Numbered from the stretch's first letter, positions 11,221 to 22,749 are shown. The stretch is 64,000 nt of DNA from Pegoplata infirma (GCA_963921195.1 OY992537.1:34147410-34211409), one strand, 5' to 3'. Numbers and translations are program-made. The notes: generated by a model not told the origin, from the sequence alone.

Positions 11221-11509
11221 AAGTAATATAATATTATTTTTTCTAAAAAAAACTTTGCTTTGGAAAGTACACCCAAATCTTCCGCAAAACAATATCATGA
11301 TTTAATGTTTTGGGCAAGAGCACAAAATTCGCAGGCATTTTTTATTTTAAAAACGACACAACGTAAAACTTTTTAAATAAACTTCAAACAGTTAAAGATA
11401 TAATTTTTTGGTTTTCGCGAAATTAACAGCCAAAACTTGCTAAAATGAATCAAAAATAAAAAACTTGCTTTTAATGAATCAAAAATGCATCCCTACCAAT
11501 ACGAATAGT

Positions 11510-11904
11510 GGACAAAAAACAGCTATGTTATATGGACCATCATGATGAAAATCGTAAAAAACCGTTTTTTTGTATATGCCAGCATCAATTTACGAGTTGA
11601 TTTAAGGTTCCATCTTTTAGTAAGTATATAATGTGGGAACCTTAAAGAACTAACTGACCAAAAATTCGGCCAAAAAAGTTTTCATTTGCAAAAGTTATCT
11701 TAACAAAAACTGTTATTTCAGTGTTTGCGATACAATAATTATAGATTTTGTTTAGATAACTTTTGCAAATGAAAGCTTTTTTGGACAAATTTTGGGTCAG
11801 TTCATTGTTTATAAGCCTCAAATCATCTCCTAAAGTGATATACAAAAAAACGGTTTTTCGCGATTTTCTTCATGATGGTCCATATAACATAGATGTTTTT
11901 GTGC
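11510..11904. mobile_element. Foldback element Q, copy 1
   Basis: Left GCTATGTTATATGGACCATC is matched inverted by GATGGTCCATATAACATAG. An inner pair TTTTCATTTGCAAAAGTTAT / ATAACTTTTGCAAATGAAA flanks the centre. Short, mostly palindromic, without coding capacity. A relative lies at 32450-32920. Confidence 0.7.
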
Positions 11905-11944
11905 CTTTATGATCCACAAAATGCAAGTTTTTTATCAGAGACCA

Positions 11945-12547
11945 CACTCAAAAAAATAAAACTGTAAAGTTAACAAATTTTTTTTGTTAACTCGAGTTTA
12001 CTGACTTTTTAGCAAATTTTTAGTTAAAATCAGCATTTTAACTACTTTTTTTAGTTAAGTTCAATTTACGAAAATACTAGTTTTGAACAAATTTTGTATT
12101 AATTTTTTTTGTTGACTTCAAAACTGAGTTTACGAATTTTTACTAATTAATTTGCTGATTTTTCGTAAAAAATTTGTTAAGTGGAATTTCTTGCGAAGCC
12201 TCCTATGCAAATCTCATAAGTTCTACTTAAGCTGATGAAAAAATATAAAAAATAATCTTTTAATTTTTTACAAAATATTTTCTAAATTTTAGTTTACGAA
12301 AAGTAACAAAAAGTTTAGTTGAATTCAACTAATTTTTTTGTTAATATATGTACATAAAAACGTTACGAAATTTCAACTAAATTTTTAGTTAAAGTTACGG
12401 TTTTTTTTGCTACATTCATTCTACGAAAAGTTAACTAAATATTTTTAGTTAAATTAACTAAAAATTTAGTAGGCCCAAAATCAGGTGCTTTTTTAGTTAA
12501 ATTTAACTACATTTTTTGTTAACTTTACAGTTTTTTTTTTTTGAGTG
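11945..12547. mobile_element. CACTC element W, copy 1
   Basis: Ends CACTCAAAAAAATAAAACTG and the inverse. Directly outside, both sides carry CA (11943-44 and 12548-49). The interior is full of GTTAAC/TTAGTTAA motifs and internal inverted repeats, and is the reverse of copy 2 at 13651-14242. Confidence 0.8.
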
Positions 12548-13317
12548 CAATTTAGCGGTTAATTTCACGAAAACTTAAAAAAATGAAGAAATCCGCGAAT
12601 TTAAGGGGTTAAGATGAAAAGCTTTAAATCAAATTTATATTAGAAATATTGCTACAAGTTATATCTTTGTTTTCCATGCCATAAAATTTAAAAATCATTA
12701 GCTTTGGAATTTTTTTCGTTAAAAAAGCAGCTGAAAATCAGCCAATCTTTAATGACATTTTACAAGAAAACTGTACCATAAATCGAAAAACGGAGTACGC
12801 CATTCGATTCAGAATGTTCGAAATATATTGAAATTATGGTGAAAATTTTACAATTTTTTTGATAGAGCAAAAATTTGTATAAATAAAATTGTATATTCAA
12901 TCAGTTTTCTGCTTTTGTTTACTTCTCCTATTTTAATTTAATACTGAACCAAAAATAAATATGTAAAGAAATTAAATCTTTTAAATGCACATTAAATGAC
13001 AAAAAAAAAACATTATAATCATTTTTTTAAATACATTAATTGCTATTATCTGTTGTAATTAAACCTAATGAAGCTTATATAAAAAAAACAGGAACAGAAT
13101 CCTTTTTAAAAGCTTATGTCAGTAAGTATCACAACAAAAAAAATGTATAACAAACAAACGTTACAGCCACGGAACTTAATGTTTTAATATTCTTTTTCTG
13201 CTGTACACACCAGTTAAAAACAGTTGAAAGTAATAAAGTGAAAATTTGCTTTTTTTGGACTACATTTTTATTTAAACATCAATGCAGGAGGCCAAGACCC
13301 GGAGAGTCGTCTTAGAA
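12548..13317. other. Spacer, no feature seen
   Basis: AT-rich, no convincing open frame on either strand and no repeat recognised elsewhere in the window. Confidence 0.4.
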
Positions 13318-14312
13318 GTTTTTTTCAACGAAAAATATCTCAGAATCTGAGATTTTTTTATACAAAAAATGTTTCAGAATCTGAGATTTTTTCTATACGA
13401 AAAATGTTTCAGAATCTGAGATTTTTTCTATACGAAAAATGTCTCAGAATCTAATACTTTTTATCTTCGAAAAATGTCTCAGAATCTGAGGCTTTTTCTG
13501 AGAGACTTTTCTTAACGAAATCTAAAACTTTTTCATTATGAAAAATGTTTCAGATTCTAAAACTTTTTCATTATGAAAAATGTCTCAGATTCTGAGACTT
13601 TTTTTTATACGAAAAATTGGTCAGATTCTGAGACTTTTTCGAAAAATGTACACTCAAAAAAATAAAACTGTAAAGTTAGCAAAAAATTTAGTTAAATTTA
13701 ACTAAAAAAACACCTGATTTTGAACCTACTAAATTTCTAGTTAATTTAACAAAAAATATTTAGTTAACTTTTCGTAGAATGAATGTAGCAAAAAAACCGT
13801 AATTTTAACTAAAAATTCAGCTGAAAATTTCGTAACATTTTTTATTAGTTGAATTCATTAAAAAATTTTAAGTTCGGTAAATATTGGTTTTAAACACTAA
13901 CACTTCATTTATTTTTATTTTTTTTTCACAGCATTAAGTTCAGCTTAAGTAGGAGTTATGAGATTTGCATAGGAGGCTGCACAAGAAATGTTTAAAATTT
14001 TTCACTTGACAAAAATGTTACAAAAAATCAGCAAATTAATTAGTAAAAATTCGTAAACTCAGTTTTACAGTCAACAAAAAAAATTAATTCAAAATTTGTA
14101 CAAAACTAGTATTTTCGTAAATTGAACTTAACTATAAAAAGTAGTTAAAACGATGATTTTAACTAAAAATTTGCTAAAAAGCCAGTAAACTCGAGTTAAC
14201 AAAAAAAAATTTGTTAACTTTACAGTTTTATTTTTTTGAGTGTATACGAAAAATGTTTTAGAATCGGAGACTTTCTCGATACGAAAAATATCTTAAAATC
14301 CACCACATTTTT
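13318..14312. repeat. 35-bp satellite array 2, split by W copy 2
   Basis: Diverged units read AAAAATGTCTCAGAATCTGAG plus ACTTTTTCTATACG, about eleven before and two or three after the W insertion. The orientation is opposite to most of array 1, with one local switch near 13540-13590. Confidence 0.8.
13651..14242. mobile_element. CACTC element W, copy 2, inside satellite
   Basis: Starts CACTCAAAAAAATAAAACTG and ends with its inverse, flanked by TA on both sides (13649-50, 14243-44). The satellite continues directly on each side (AAAAATG before, TACGAAAAATG after), which fixes both junctions. It is inverted relative to copy 1. Confidence 0.85.
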
Positions 14313-14864
14313 TTTTGTTAAAACGTATTTTTTGTTTTTGGCATAGTGGATGGTATTTATAAATTCGGCCATGTCGAATTTCACTTTTTTACTTTTTTTA
14401 TGTTTTTAAATGACATTTACAAAATCTCCGCAAAAAACATGGAACATCGTTTTTGCATTAAAGAAAAAAAAAAAATATAAGCATTTGCATTTTGTTATAT
14501 CTTTTCTGCACATTTGCTGCCTCATTTTGTTTTTATGAGTTGGCCGGTTAACATGAAAATAACATCAACTCAATTTACAAACATCACTTTCATTATTATC
14601 ATCCTTTAAAATTTTTTCGCTAATGTAAGTCGTTTCTTTTGTTCATGTTTATACTTTACCATAAATATTTTTCCTACTTTGTTTACTTTGTATAAATATA
14701 TGATGTTAAAACAATGGAAAAATTAAAAAAAGACATCACAAATAAATGAATTAATGAATTGTAGTACATATGTATTAGGGTGGACCAAATTTAACACAAA
14801 AAAATATTAGAACTGTTGGATAATTGGACTTGAAAATTGAATAATTGGACTTTTTGAAAATGTT
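14313..14864. other. Spacer with a possible TAGGGTGG end
   Basis: No gene is seen. TATTAGGGTGGACCAAATTT at 14774 resembles the GGGTGGNNC starts near 36775 and 37200, so it may be an orphan transposon end; no partner was found. Confidence 0.35.
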
Positions 14865-15539
14865 TGGTATAACGATTATTACTATTTTTTAAAATTTTTT
14901 GAAAAATTTTGTTTGTAATTTTCAATCCTAAAATCATTTCTTCTGCTCCAATGGTGCGTCATAAAGGGGTCATTTATTAGACCGACCGCCATTAATTTTT
15001 ACGTCTTAACATTTCTCTGGAACAAACTAATACCCTATCTCCAATTTCTAAGGGGGCTCCCACACAAAACGACATTTTTTAAAATTAGCTCCAACCGCTC
15101 TAACTGCCCTAATAGTGCCCTTAGAGCAACAAAATGTATGACCGACCCACAATATTTTTTTAGTCCAAACATTTTCTCTGAATACACCCTCTATGTCCAA
15201 TTGATAAGGCGGTCACCCATACAATTTTTTTTACTTTTTGTAAATTTGTTTTATTTAATCAGCATCTACACTGCGAATCACATTAATAAGGAATCGAGTT
15301 TTTCACTTTTTAATCGAATATATCTATGTAACGAATAAGCGGAAAAATATAAAAAAATGCACTGATAGAGACCATTATCTAGCTAATAACGTCAAATAAT
15401 AACAATAATCAAAAGACTGAAAGAAGTCCTTTAAAAAAATATTTTTCGGCAACTTGTTTAAAAATTGCTAGTTTTTTATGAATCACTTGAATAAGGAATT
15501 TTTTAATACAGACCAAGTAGGACCTGAATCCAATTTGTT

Positions 15540-15935
15540 ATGGATAGCAATTCCTTAAACAATAAAAACAAAACAGTTTTGATTCGAATTTCAATAAAAA
15601 TGAGACTCACAACAGCTCTTAGATCTTCCGAAAAGAAAAAAGTACTGTATTTAAAGTCCAAAGTGTTAAAGGCCGTTGAAATCGCGAAAATAATAGAGAG
15701 GGGCAAACCTATTGAAGGCAATTATTTAAATTACATTAAGAACTGTGGAAAAAACACGAATGGGCGAACTAAAATGGCAAGAACAGAACAAAATCGACAA
15801 AAATTTTAAGAATTCCCTCGAATTCCACGTTGACAGGTTGCAAAATTATTAAAGAAAGTGGTGATTTAATGGGTATTTTGATAGTCCATCACGATTAAAA
15901 ATTAAATGAGTTCATAGTCTGTTGCAAATTGCAAA
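15540..15935 (+). pseudogene. Tc1-like transposase N-terminus, plus arm
   Basis: The 89-codon frame at 15540-15809 contains RSSEKKKVLYLKSKVLKAVE, then IAKIIERGKPIEGNYL, which fits the first helix-turn-helix of Tc1-family transposases (a 'sse-k-ilkLks-gls-reIAkiigrsk-avsNyL' pattern). It ends at a TAA at 15807. Degraded remnants of the second helix-turn-helix follow to about 15935, where homology to the minus arm stops. The catalytic DDE domain is absent. The paralogous minus arm differs at many codons, so the two arms have diverged since duplication. Not functional. Confidence 0.7.
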
Positions 15936-16590
15936 AAAAGCCACCCCTTAGTTCCAAACTTAAGAAGCATCGATGGTAGCGTAAGGAACAGTAATGATGC
16001 CACAGTAGAATAGCGCACCCCATACTATAACAACACCTTCTATGATCTGTCTGCTATGCAAAAACGGTTTTTATTGTCTCAAATCACCGAAAACCATTGT
16101 ATCCGTCCAATGCAACGATATTACTTTTTTTTTTTTGTGGAATAAATTACTTTGAAAAATTTCTCTGACCGTGTCATTGTATTCCTGCAGAGATTAAGGC
16201 GCTGCTTACTACGTTTGACATTCAGCGATTAGTTTTTGCATAATTTTCGACGAGCTATGAACTCACTTGACTTTTAAACGCGACGAACTGTGCAAATACT
16301 CGCATTAACGCCACTTTATTTGAGAATTTTGAAAGATGTCGGCGTAGAATTTGAGGGAATTTTTAAAATTTTTGTCGATCTCGTTCAGTTGTTGCCATTT
16401 GAGTTCGTCCTATTCATGTTTTTTCCATAGTTCTGAATGTTATTTAGATAATTGCATACAGCAGTTTTTTTTCTCTCTTTTATTTCCGCGATTTCAACGA
16501 CCGTTAACACTTTGAACTTCAAAGTCAGTACTTTTTCATTTTCGGAAGAGCTAAGAGCTTTGGGAGTCCCATTTTTATTGAAATTCAAAA
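15880..16590 (-). pseudogene. Tc1-like transposase, minus arm, truncated
   Basis: Read right to left, the frame from 16588 has LSSENEKVLTLKFKVLTVVE then IAEIKERKKTAVCNYLNNI, the same helix-turn-helix as the plus arm. Past 16385 the reading frame is broken, but pieces still match the family: a 'SGVNASICTVRRV' block (second helix-turn-helix, about 16290), a 'KVIYSTKKK' block (about 16130) where the family normally has 'S-D-E' with the first catalytic Asp, and 'SRQIIEGVVIVWGA' (about 16020) corresponding to the conserved 'GG-vMVWGa' region. The Asp appears lost, multiple stops are present, and the last DDE part is missing. A dead remnant. Confidence 0.75.
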
Positions 16591-16990
16591 CAAAACTGTT
16601 TTGTTTTTGTTGTTTGAGGGATTGCTATTCATAACAAATTGGATTCCGGCCCTACTTGGTCTGTATTACAAAATTCCTTATTCAAGTGATTCATAAAAAA
16701 CTGGTAATTTTTTAACAAGTTGCCGAAAAATATTTTTTAAGGGACTTCTTTCAGTCTTTTGATTATTGTTATTATTTGATATTATTAGCTAGATAATGGC
16801 CTCTATCAGTGCATTTTTTGATATTTTTCCGCATATTCGTTACAAAGATATATTCGATTAAAAAGTGAAAAACTCGATTCCTTATTGATGTGATTCGCAG
16901 TGTACCAATCCAATGGTGAGTTCGAGAGGGGTCATTAGTGAGACCGACCTCCATTTATTTTTACCCTACAACATTTTTTTTTCAAACATA

Positions 16991-19900
16991 CCCAGCAAAA
17001 TTTTATGGAATCGTTTCTTTGGCAATGTATTCTGGAATAGATTCCTCAGTAATGTTACTCCATTCCTCTACTGTTTCCACGGAATCAATAAAAAACTTGT
17101 AATTTTTGAAAAAAATGTCAAACAGAAAAATAAAATTAAAAAAAAAACAATTTATTCCCAGCAAAAAATTAACGAAAAGGTTCAAAAAGAATTAGTGGTT
17201 TCACTACATACAAAGTAGTGATAGGTGCCGAACTTCATATTCCGTAGGAAGTACTTTTAAAATCACTTCCAAAAATGCTACAAAATAACAATAAAAACAT
17301 CTTTCACCAGTTCTTTGCTTAATGATTTTGAAGTACCTTTTTCATATGTTCTTAGGAATCAAATCAAATCACCACAACATATGAACTTTGTTTTTCAACT
17401 GAAACAATTAGAATGAGGGTGATACACGAAGTATGAAATTTTTTCCAGCTTCAAATAGATTTAGGTTTTGCAAAAATGGTGACAAAATTTGGTAATGGCA
17501 TTTCATTTCTCTTTATTTAGAGCTTAAAAAATCGAAAAGACGAAAATCGATTATTGATAAATTTTTCAAATTTCATATCTTATATCAAAAAAAGTTGTTC
17601 CTAAATTAAATAAATACATTTACGAACTAAAGCGGATGTTGCTGCATCACATTATTAAAGATTGTTTAAGCTTTTTAGAAAATTGAGGTATAGGCTTGTG
17701 GTCAAAACAAACTTGTGAATCAATTCGCCGTGAATTTTTATAGTTTTGTGATCTCTATAATTACTCCTTTTTTAATTCGAAGTATATACGTTAGATTATC
17801 AATGAAATTAATTTTTCTATCACGTAAGGTTTTTAAGATATTCGCGTTTTAATATTGAAATATTTGGGTCTCCTCTGTAACGTATTTTTAAGTTGCTCAA
17901 ACACAATAGAACTCGATTTAGTAAAAATAAGGCATCTTTATTCCAAATCTGGCATCCAAATTTTTCTATCGCGTATTGTTTTTGAAATATTGGCGTTTGA
18001 AAAACTCAAACTCCACTGTTACGAACATGCTTGAAAATTGTGGATTGCAGTTTTGGAATCAGGAGGTCCATTTTATATGAAATCAGGTCCTATTTCGTGG
18101 AAACAACGTAAGAATACGTAACAGTGGACCCCTAAAAGTGCTTTTTTTACTTTTTAACAGCGAATATCTCAAAAAAGGTACGTGCTAGAAAAATTGGGAC
18201 GGTAGATTTAAAAACAGGAGACTAAAATCTATAAGGACCAGTTAGAAATTTCACTGGAAGGTTTTTGCTGTCGAACAGTGTTTTTAGTGTAAATATTACA
18301 AAAAATACTCTTTCAATCAATCTTACAAAAATAAGTAAAAAAAGAACTTCTAATTTAGAAGTTCTAAATCACCAAATAAAAATGCCATAATCACACCCAA
18401 AATGCCAAGAAATATGTACTTCTAAAGAAGTGATGAAAAAAGTGCTTCCAAAAGGTCAAGTTATATTAACATCCGGATCACTACTTCAGAAGTTGTGATA
18501 AAAACACTAGTGATATATGTTATACTTAAGTGTCAATCTTTCGCCACTAAAAAGTGGCGATAAAAAGAACATACTTTGTGTGTCACGCCCATATTAAATT
18601 CATCAATGTTTCAGTTGAAGAAGAAGTACATCTGGTTCATAAGTTGTGGTGAATTTTGTAGTGAATGGTAAGCTCTTTTTTTGCTGGGTTTGTTATCTTT
18701 TTGTGGACAAAATTTTTGATTTTCGCCGCACTAATTGTGCTTTTAAATACATTCTGGATACATATGGCAGAAATAACGTAAGTACACATCTTAATTTGGT
18801 ATATGTATGTGGTACTTACAATTTGTTTTATGGTTTCTTTCAGATTGCAAAAAATACATATTTTAAGATGTAATTTAGGAGAACTGATGCTGTCGGTTAT
18901 ACTCATGGAAATATTAAGAAGCATATTCTATCCATTTTCTCAAAACTAGAAGCGTGGGATATAATATTCATTGTAAAGGAATTATCAAGGTTGTAGCATG
19001 TATGTATCCACAGTTTAACATAATTTTTGATAGGTATAAAAAATTTTAAATATCTCAGAACCTGAGAGACATTTTCTATAGGAAAAATGTCTCGGAATCT
19101 GAGACTTTTTCTATAAGAAAAATGTCTCAGAATCTGAGACTTTTTCTATAGGAAAAATGTCTCAGAATCTGAGACTTTTTCTATAGGAAAAATGTCTCAG
19201 AATCTGAGACTTTTTCTATAGGAAAAATGTCTCAGAATCTGAGACTTTTTCTATAGGAAAAATGTCTCAGAATCTGAGACTTTTTCTATAGGAAAAATGT
19301 CTCAGAATCTGAGACTTTTTCTATAGGAAAAATGTCTCAGAATCTGAGACTTTTTCTATAGGAAAAATGTCTCAGAATCTGAGACTTTTTCTATAGGAAA
19401 AATGTCTCAGAATCTGAGACTTTTTCTATAGGAAAAATGTCTCAGAATCTGAGACTTTTTCTATAGGAAAAATGTCTCTGAATCTGAGACTTTTTCTATA
19501 GGAAAAATGTCTCAGAATCTGAGACTTTTTCTATAGGAAAAATGTCTCAGAATCTGAGACTTTTTCTATAGGAAAAATGTCTCAGAATCTGAGACTTTTT
19601 CTATGGGAAAAATGTCTCAGAATCAGAGACTTTTTTTATAGGAAAAATGTCTCAGAATCTGAGACTTTTTCTCAAGTAAAAATGTCTTAGAATCTTAGAC
19701 GTTCTTCCTGTACAAAAAGTCTTAGAATCTGAGACATTTTTTAGAAAAAGTCTCAGATTCTGAGACATTTTTCCTATAGAAAAAGTCTCAGATTCTGAGA
19801 AATTTTTCCTATAGAAAAAGTATTAGATTCTGAGAAATTTTTCCTATAGAAAAAGTCTCAGATTCTGGAACATTTTTCTTATAGAAAAAGTCTCAGATTC

Positions 19901-20184
19901 TGAGTCTATAGATTTTTTCTTAATAAGATTATTATCATCATTACATGGAACAGATATGTAACCGTTAAAAAATCGCGGAATCCCTTCTTGTACCACTATA
20001 TGCAACATATTCTAGAATAGATTCCGAAGAACAGATAAGTGTTCTAGTTTGGAGGAAAAGGATGTATTGCTTTCGTGACAATCTCAAACAAAAATCATCG
20101 ATGATGCAATGCATAGTAGAATCGATTGCAGGGTAGTATAGTTGATTCCACAACCGATTCTTTAGAATCGAACATTTTGCTGGG
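16991..20184. mobile_element. CCCAGCAAAA inverted-repeat element carrying satellite array 3
   Basis: Ends CCCAGCAAAATTTTATGGAA and inverse of CCCAGCAAAATGTTCGATTC, with TA duplicated (16989-90, 20185-86). The opposite J arm (20295-20335) reads ACATACTTACGCC without the insert. The 3.2 kb interior has no transposase frame. It contains repeated TTTTTCTATCRCGTA blocks near 17815 and 17960 with an inverted relative near 18170, TACTTCT/AGAAGT dyads near 17240 and 18410-18500, and the 35-bp array at its right end. Confidence 0.8.
19040..19915. repeat. 35-bp satellite array 3, homogeneous then inverted
   Basis: From 19089 to about 19718 eighteen units repeat at exactly 35 bp (unit GTCTCAGAATCTGAGAC plus TTTTTCTATAGGAAAAAT). 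Most are identical, with one or two substitutions in the last ones. After a disordered junction at 19690-19740 the remaining units to 19915 are the reverse complement (CTCAGATTCTGAG then ACATTTTTCCTATAGAAAAAG). Homogeneity points to recent expansion. Confidence 0.95.
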
Positions 20185-20806
20185 TACCTACGCCTTATCT
20201 CCACTCTCTAACAATAAGTAGGCTCCCATACAAATAAGAGTTGGAGCAAATTTTTTAAAAATGTAATTTTGAATGGAAGCCTACTTAGGGAGTGGAGCTA
20301 GGGCGTAAGTATGTTCTAAAAAAATGTTATAGGGTAAAAATAAATGGGGGTCGGTCTCACTAATGACCCCTTTCGGACGCACCATTGAACCGGTAGAAGC
20401 TGATTAAATAAAACAAATTTACAAAAAATAAAAAAAAAATGGATGGGTGGGTACCGCTTTAACAGTTAAAGATAGAGGGTAGGTGTGTTCAGAGAAAATG
20501 TTTGGACTAAAAAAATATTGTGGGTCGGTCATACATTATGTTGCTCTAAGGGCACTATTAGGACAGTTAGAGCGGTTGGAGCAAATTTTAAAAAATGTCG
20601 TTTTGTGTGGGAGTCCCCTTAGAAATTGGAGATATGGTATTAGTTTGTTCCAAAGAAATGTTAAGACGTAAAAATTAATGGGGGTCTGTCCAATAAATGA
20701 CCCCTCTACGACGCACCATTGGAGCAGTAGAAATGATTTTAAGATTGGAAAATTACAATAAAATTTTTTCAAAAAATTTTAAAAAATAGTAATAATAGTT
20801 ATCCCA

Positions 20807-21039
20807 CGATCCTCCTGGGCAAAAAATTTGTAGAATCGATAGAAGTTTTACACAAAAAAATTTCAAAAAAATCGAATGCAAAAAACTTTATTTAAAAAAG
20901 AAATTACTTTAGAGAAAAAAAATAAAAAAAATTTACGCGAAAAAAATTTTTGGAAAAAAATCCTCGATTTTTTTCTTTATTTGTAAAAAATACATGTTCG
21001 TACTTGATTAAATACCATATGGTGGTCAATTCTGTTCTG
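20807..21039. other. A-rich spacer
   Basis: Runs of AAAAAAATTT; nothing else supported. Confidence 0.4.
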
Positions 21040-21239
21040 TTGCTAGAATGTCTTAAAATCGATCACTGATCAATAATATAAATACTTTATGGGGTCCCTG
21101 ACCGATATTTCGATAAGTTACAAACGGAATGACAAACTTATATATCGAGAGCAAACATTCAAAACTTGCTATCTGCATTGTTATAACATAGCAGATAGCT
21201 AGTTTTTAATATTTGCCCTCGAAATACCCTCTATCACTA
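21040..21239 (-). mobile_element. DINE-1-type fragment with nested mini-foldback
   Basis: Contains TTAAAATCGATCACTGATC, TTTATGGGGTCCCTGACCG, ACAAACGGAATGACAAACTT and ACCCTCTATCACTAG, the 5' end of a minus-strand DINE-1. A 78-bp perfect-looking foldback (21145-21222, arms TCGAGAGCAAACATT.. and ..AATATTTGCCCTCGA, inner AGCAGATAG dyads) splits the conserved ACTTATATA/ACCCTC segment. Y copy 2 abuts its terminus. Confidence 0.75.
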
Positions 21240-22039
21240 GACTCAAAAAATAATGTCATTAACTGTTTGTAGTTTATTTAAAAAGTTTTACGTTGTGTCG
21301 TTTTTAAAAGAAAAAGCATTTTTTCAATGTTCAGTTTTATTAAATGACTATTACTGTTCTTTGTTTCAAAAATAACAACATAAAAAATAAAGACTTTCAT
21401 TAGCATTCAATTTTTAAAGCAAATTTTTTTTGTTCTGTAAGTAAAAATAAGTGTTCTTTTTTAATTTTTAATGATTTGTGTATATTATTTTTTTATATAG
21501 TTGGCGTTTTTTAAAGAGAAGTCATTAGTTTTTACTTCTGTTGGTTATTATTTGTAGATAAAAAATTCAAAAAATTATTTATAGAAATAAAAACAACATG
21601 TTTGTATCAAGTGACTTTGGCACGATGGGTAGAGTGTCTGGCCAGAATGTAGTTGATTGCGGGATCGATTCCCCAAAAAATTTTGTTAAAAATTTTTTTA
21701 AATAAATTTCAATAGAAAAATTGTAAAAATAATCTACGAAATCATTAATTTTTAATGTTTTTCGTTTTGAATTTGTTGGCAAAAATAACATAACAATCAT
21801 TAATTTTTAATGTTTTCGTAGGTTATTTTTTTTTCGAATTCTTTGGTTAAAAAAAATGAAAGTGAAGTTATTTTTTAATGTTAAATGATATTTTTTTTTT
21901 AGAAAATTTTATTAAGAGTAAAAAATAAATGTTGATGTTTGTTAAAACAAATGAATAATTACTGGGATGGTTTTCAAATGTTTTATCACTTGATTTAAAT
22001 ATATTTTTCATTTGTTTTTGCCAACAAAATATTTTGAGT
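21240..22039 (+). mobile_element. Y-type CACTC element, copy 2 (uninterrupted)
   Basis: Left ACTCAAAAAATAATGTCATT, then GTTTGTAGTTTATTTAAAAAG; right AACAAAATATTTTGAGT. It has no X insertion, so it gives the empty site for the two Y copies that do. A tRNA-like segment lies in the middle. The outermost bases have decayed. Confidence 0.8.
21609..21674 (+). promoter_or_regulatory. tRNA-like Pol III A/B boxes in Y copy 2
   Basis: AAGTGACTTTGGCACGATGG, then GTAGAGTGTCTGGCCAG, then GCGGGATCGATTCCCC. The TGGCACGATGGGTAGAG part resembles a tRNA D-arm/A box and GGATCGATTCC a B box, separated by about 35 bp as in tRNA genes. A run of A follows rather than a T terminator. Confidence 0.55.
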
Positions 22040-22678
22040 TGCCTATAAAATATATTCTGTTCATCATTCTTCAATTAGTAATTTAGATATTATTTTACAA
22101 AATTAAAATGCAGCTTTTGTTACTGCAGCATTTATGTCACATGAACTTTTCTGTAGTGTTATATTTGGACAGGAATTCCCCATATTCAGGAAATTTTTGG
22201 AATATCTCACTTCCATACATAGTGGTATTGCAGCATTACTGTACCCACAAATATCTCTATTTCATGCATATTTGCATAGCAACTTGTGCGATATTTGTAT
22301 GCTGTAAAAATAAACTTATGCATCTGTTAATGACAATACGAATTTATTTAACTTGCACATTTTTGTGGAGGTGAGATGGTTTTTTTTTTAGTTTTTTATT
22401 ATATTGCAAATAAAACTATTGCGGATGCGAAACTTTTTTTGGTATAAAAAGTAAAAATAAGTTTAATATTAAATTGATAGTGGAATTTTTGAAATTAATT
22501 TAAATATTAAATTTAGCTGACATAAATTATATTTAAACAAATTAAGAGCAAATAAAAAAGCAACATTTTTAATGTCTCCGTATTCGCTTAATTTGAATAC
22601 CAAATTAAAATTTTAGTATATGAACATTTTTAAATTCTGAGACATATTCGTGAAGAAATCTTTTCAGATTCTGAGACA
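22040..22678. other. Spacer with short satellite remnant
   Basis: Includes one possible exon-like frame (listed separately) and, at 22631-22680, about one and a half diverged 35-bp satellite units that X copy 2 interrupts. Confidence 0.5.
22108..22374 (+). other. Exon-like 88-codon frame, unrecognised
   Basis: This frame is less T-run driven than others and encodes a Leu/Cys/His-rich peptide with hydrophobic stretches (start MQLLLLQHLCHMNFSVVL, end RIYLTCTFLWR). A CAG precedes it (22108-22113 region, AATGCAG) and AGGTGAGAT at 22369-22377 would be a good splice donor. I recognise no domain and see no neighbouring exon. It may be chance. Confidence 0.15.
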
Positions 22679-22749
22679 TTTTAACATGATAATGTTTTTA
22701 GGCTGGTGTCTATTATTAAAAAAGTTGCAGGACGCCACCTCAGTTTGAC

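Larger units (their letters stand above)
9722..11343 (+). mobile_element. X element copy 1
   Basis: Starts TTTTAACATGATAATGTTT and AGGCTGGTGTCT, then CAGGACGCCACCTCAGTTTG, CAACTTGG.., a CACCAGCTGG motif, about 800 bp of T-rich tandem sequence, CACCAAGTCTAAGC, a shortened DINE-1 segment (10788-11220), CTTTGCTTTGG, TGTTTTGGGCAAGAGC and GCAGGCATTTTT. No open frame of substance. The superfamily is unassigned; I see no clear target duplication, which with the embedded DINE-1 part suggests a Helitron/Helentron-type composite. Confidence 0.65.
9045..11411 (-). mobile_element. Y-type CACTC element split by X
   Basis: 9045-9721 is the reverse of the Y copies at 21240 and 23097 (CACTCAAAATATTTTGTAGG end, then the block reading AAACATCAACATTTATTTTT). 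11344-11411 resumes with TTTTAAAAACGACACAACGT and AACAGTTAA. The right terminus is decayed. The X element interrupts it at the same point as in the Y copy at 25836-29441. Confidence 0.75.
15269..16902. mobile_element. Foldback of two inverted Tc1-like 5' halves
   Basis: Ends CACTGCGAATCACATTAATA and inverse, with TA duplicated (15267-68, 16903-04). The other arm of J reads AGCTTCTACCGG uninterrupted, which confirms the insertion. Homology between arms runs from each end to about 15930 and 16240. Each arm carries the N-terminal coding part of a Tc1-like transposase pointing inward. The asymmetric centre belongs to the longer, minus-strand copy. Confidence 0.85.
14865..20806. mobile_element. 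Long foldback element J, twice interrupted
   Basis: About 400 bp at 14865-15268 is repeated inverted at 20388-20806 (ATAACGATTATTACTATTTT; GCACCATTGGAGCAGTAG; GACCGACCCACAATATTTTT; AAGGGCACTATTAGG). The arms continue as 16903-16990 against 20185-20395. Comparing arms gives empty sites for both insertions inside (15269-16902 and 16991-20184). No coding capacity of its own. A short relative is at 36290-36425. Confidence 0.8.

Noticed and set aside
19089..19718. Regular 35-bp repeats considered as a CRISPR array
   Set aside because: There are no unique spacers; units are contiguous and identical, and the context is a fly-type genome.
21609..21674. Considered a genuine tRNA gene
   Set aside because: A and B boxes fit but the acceptor stem does not pair, no T-run terminator follows, and it is repeated within transposon copies.
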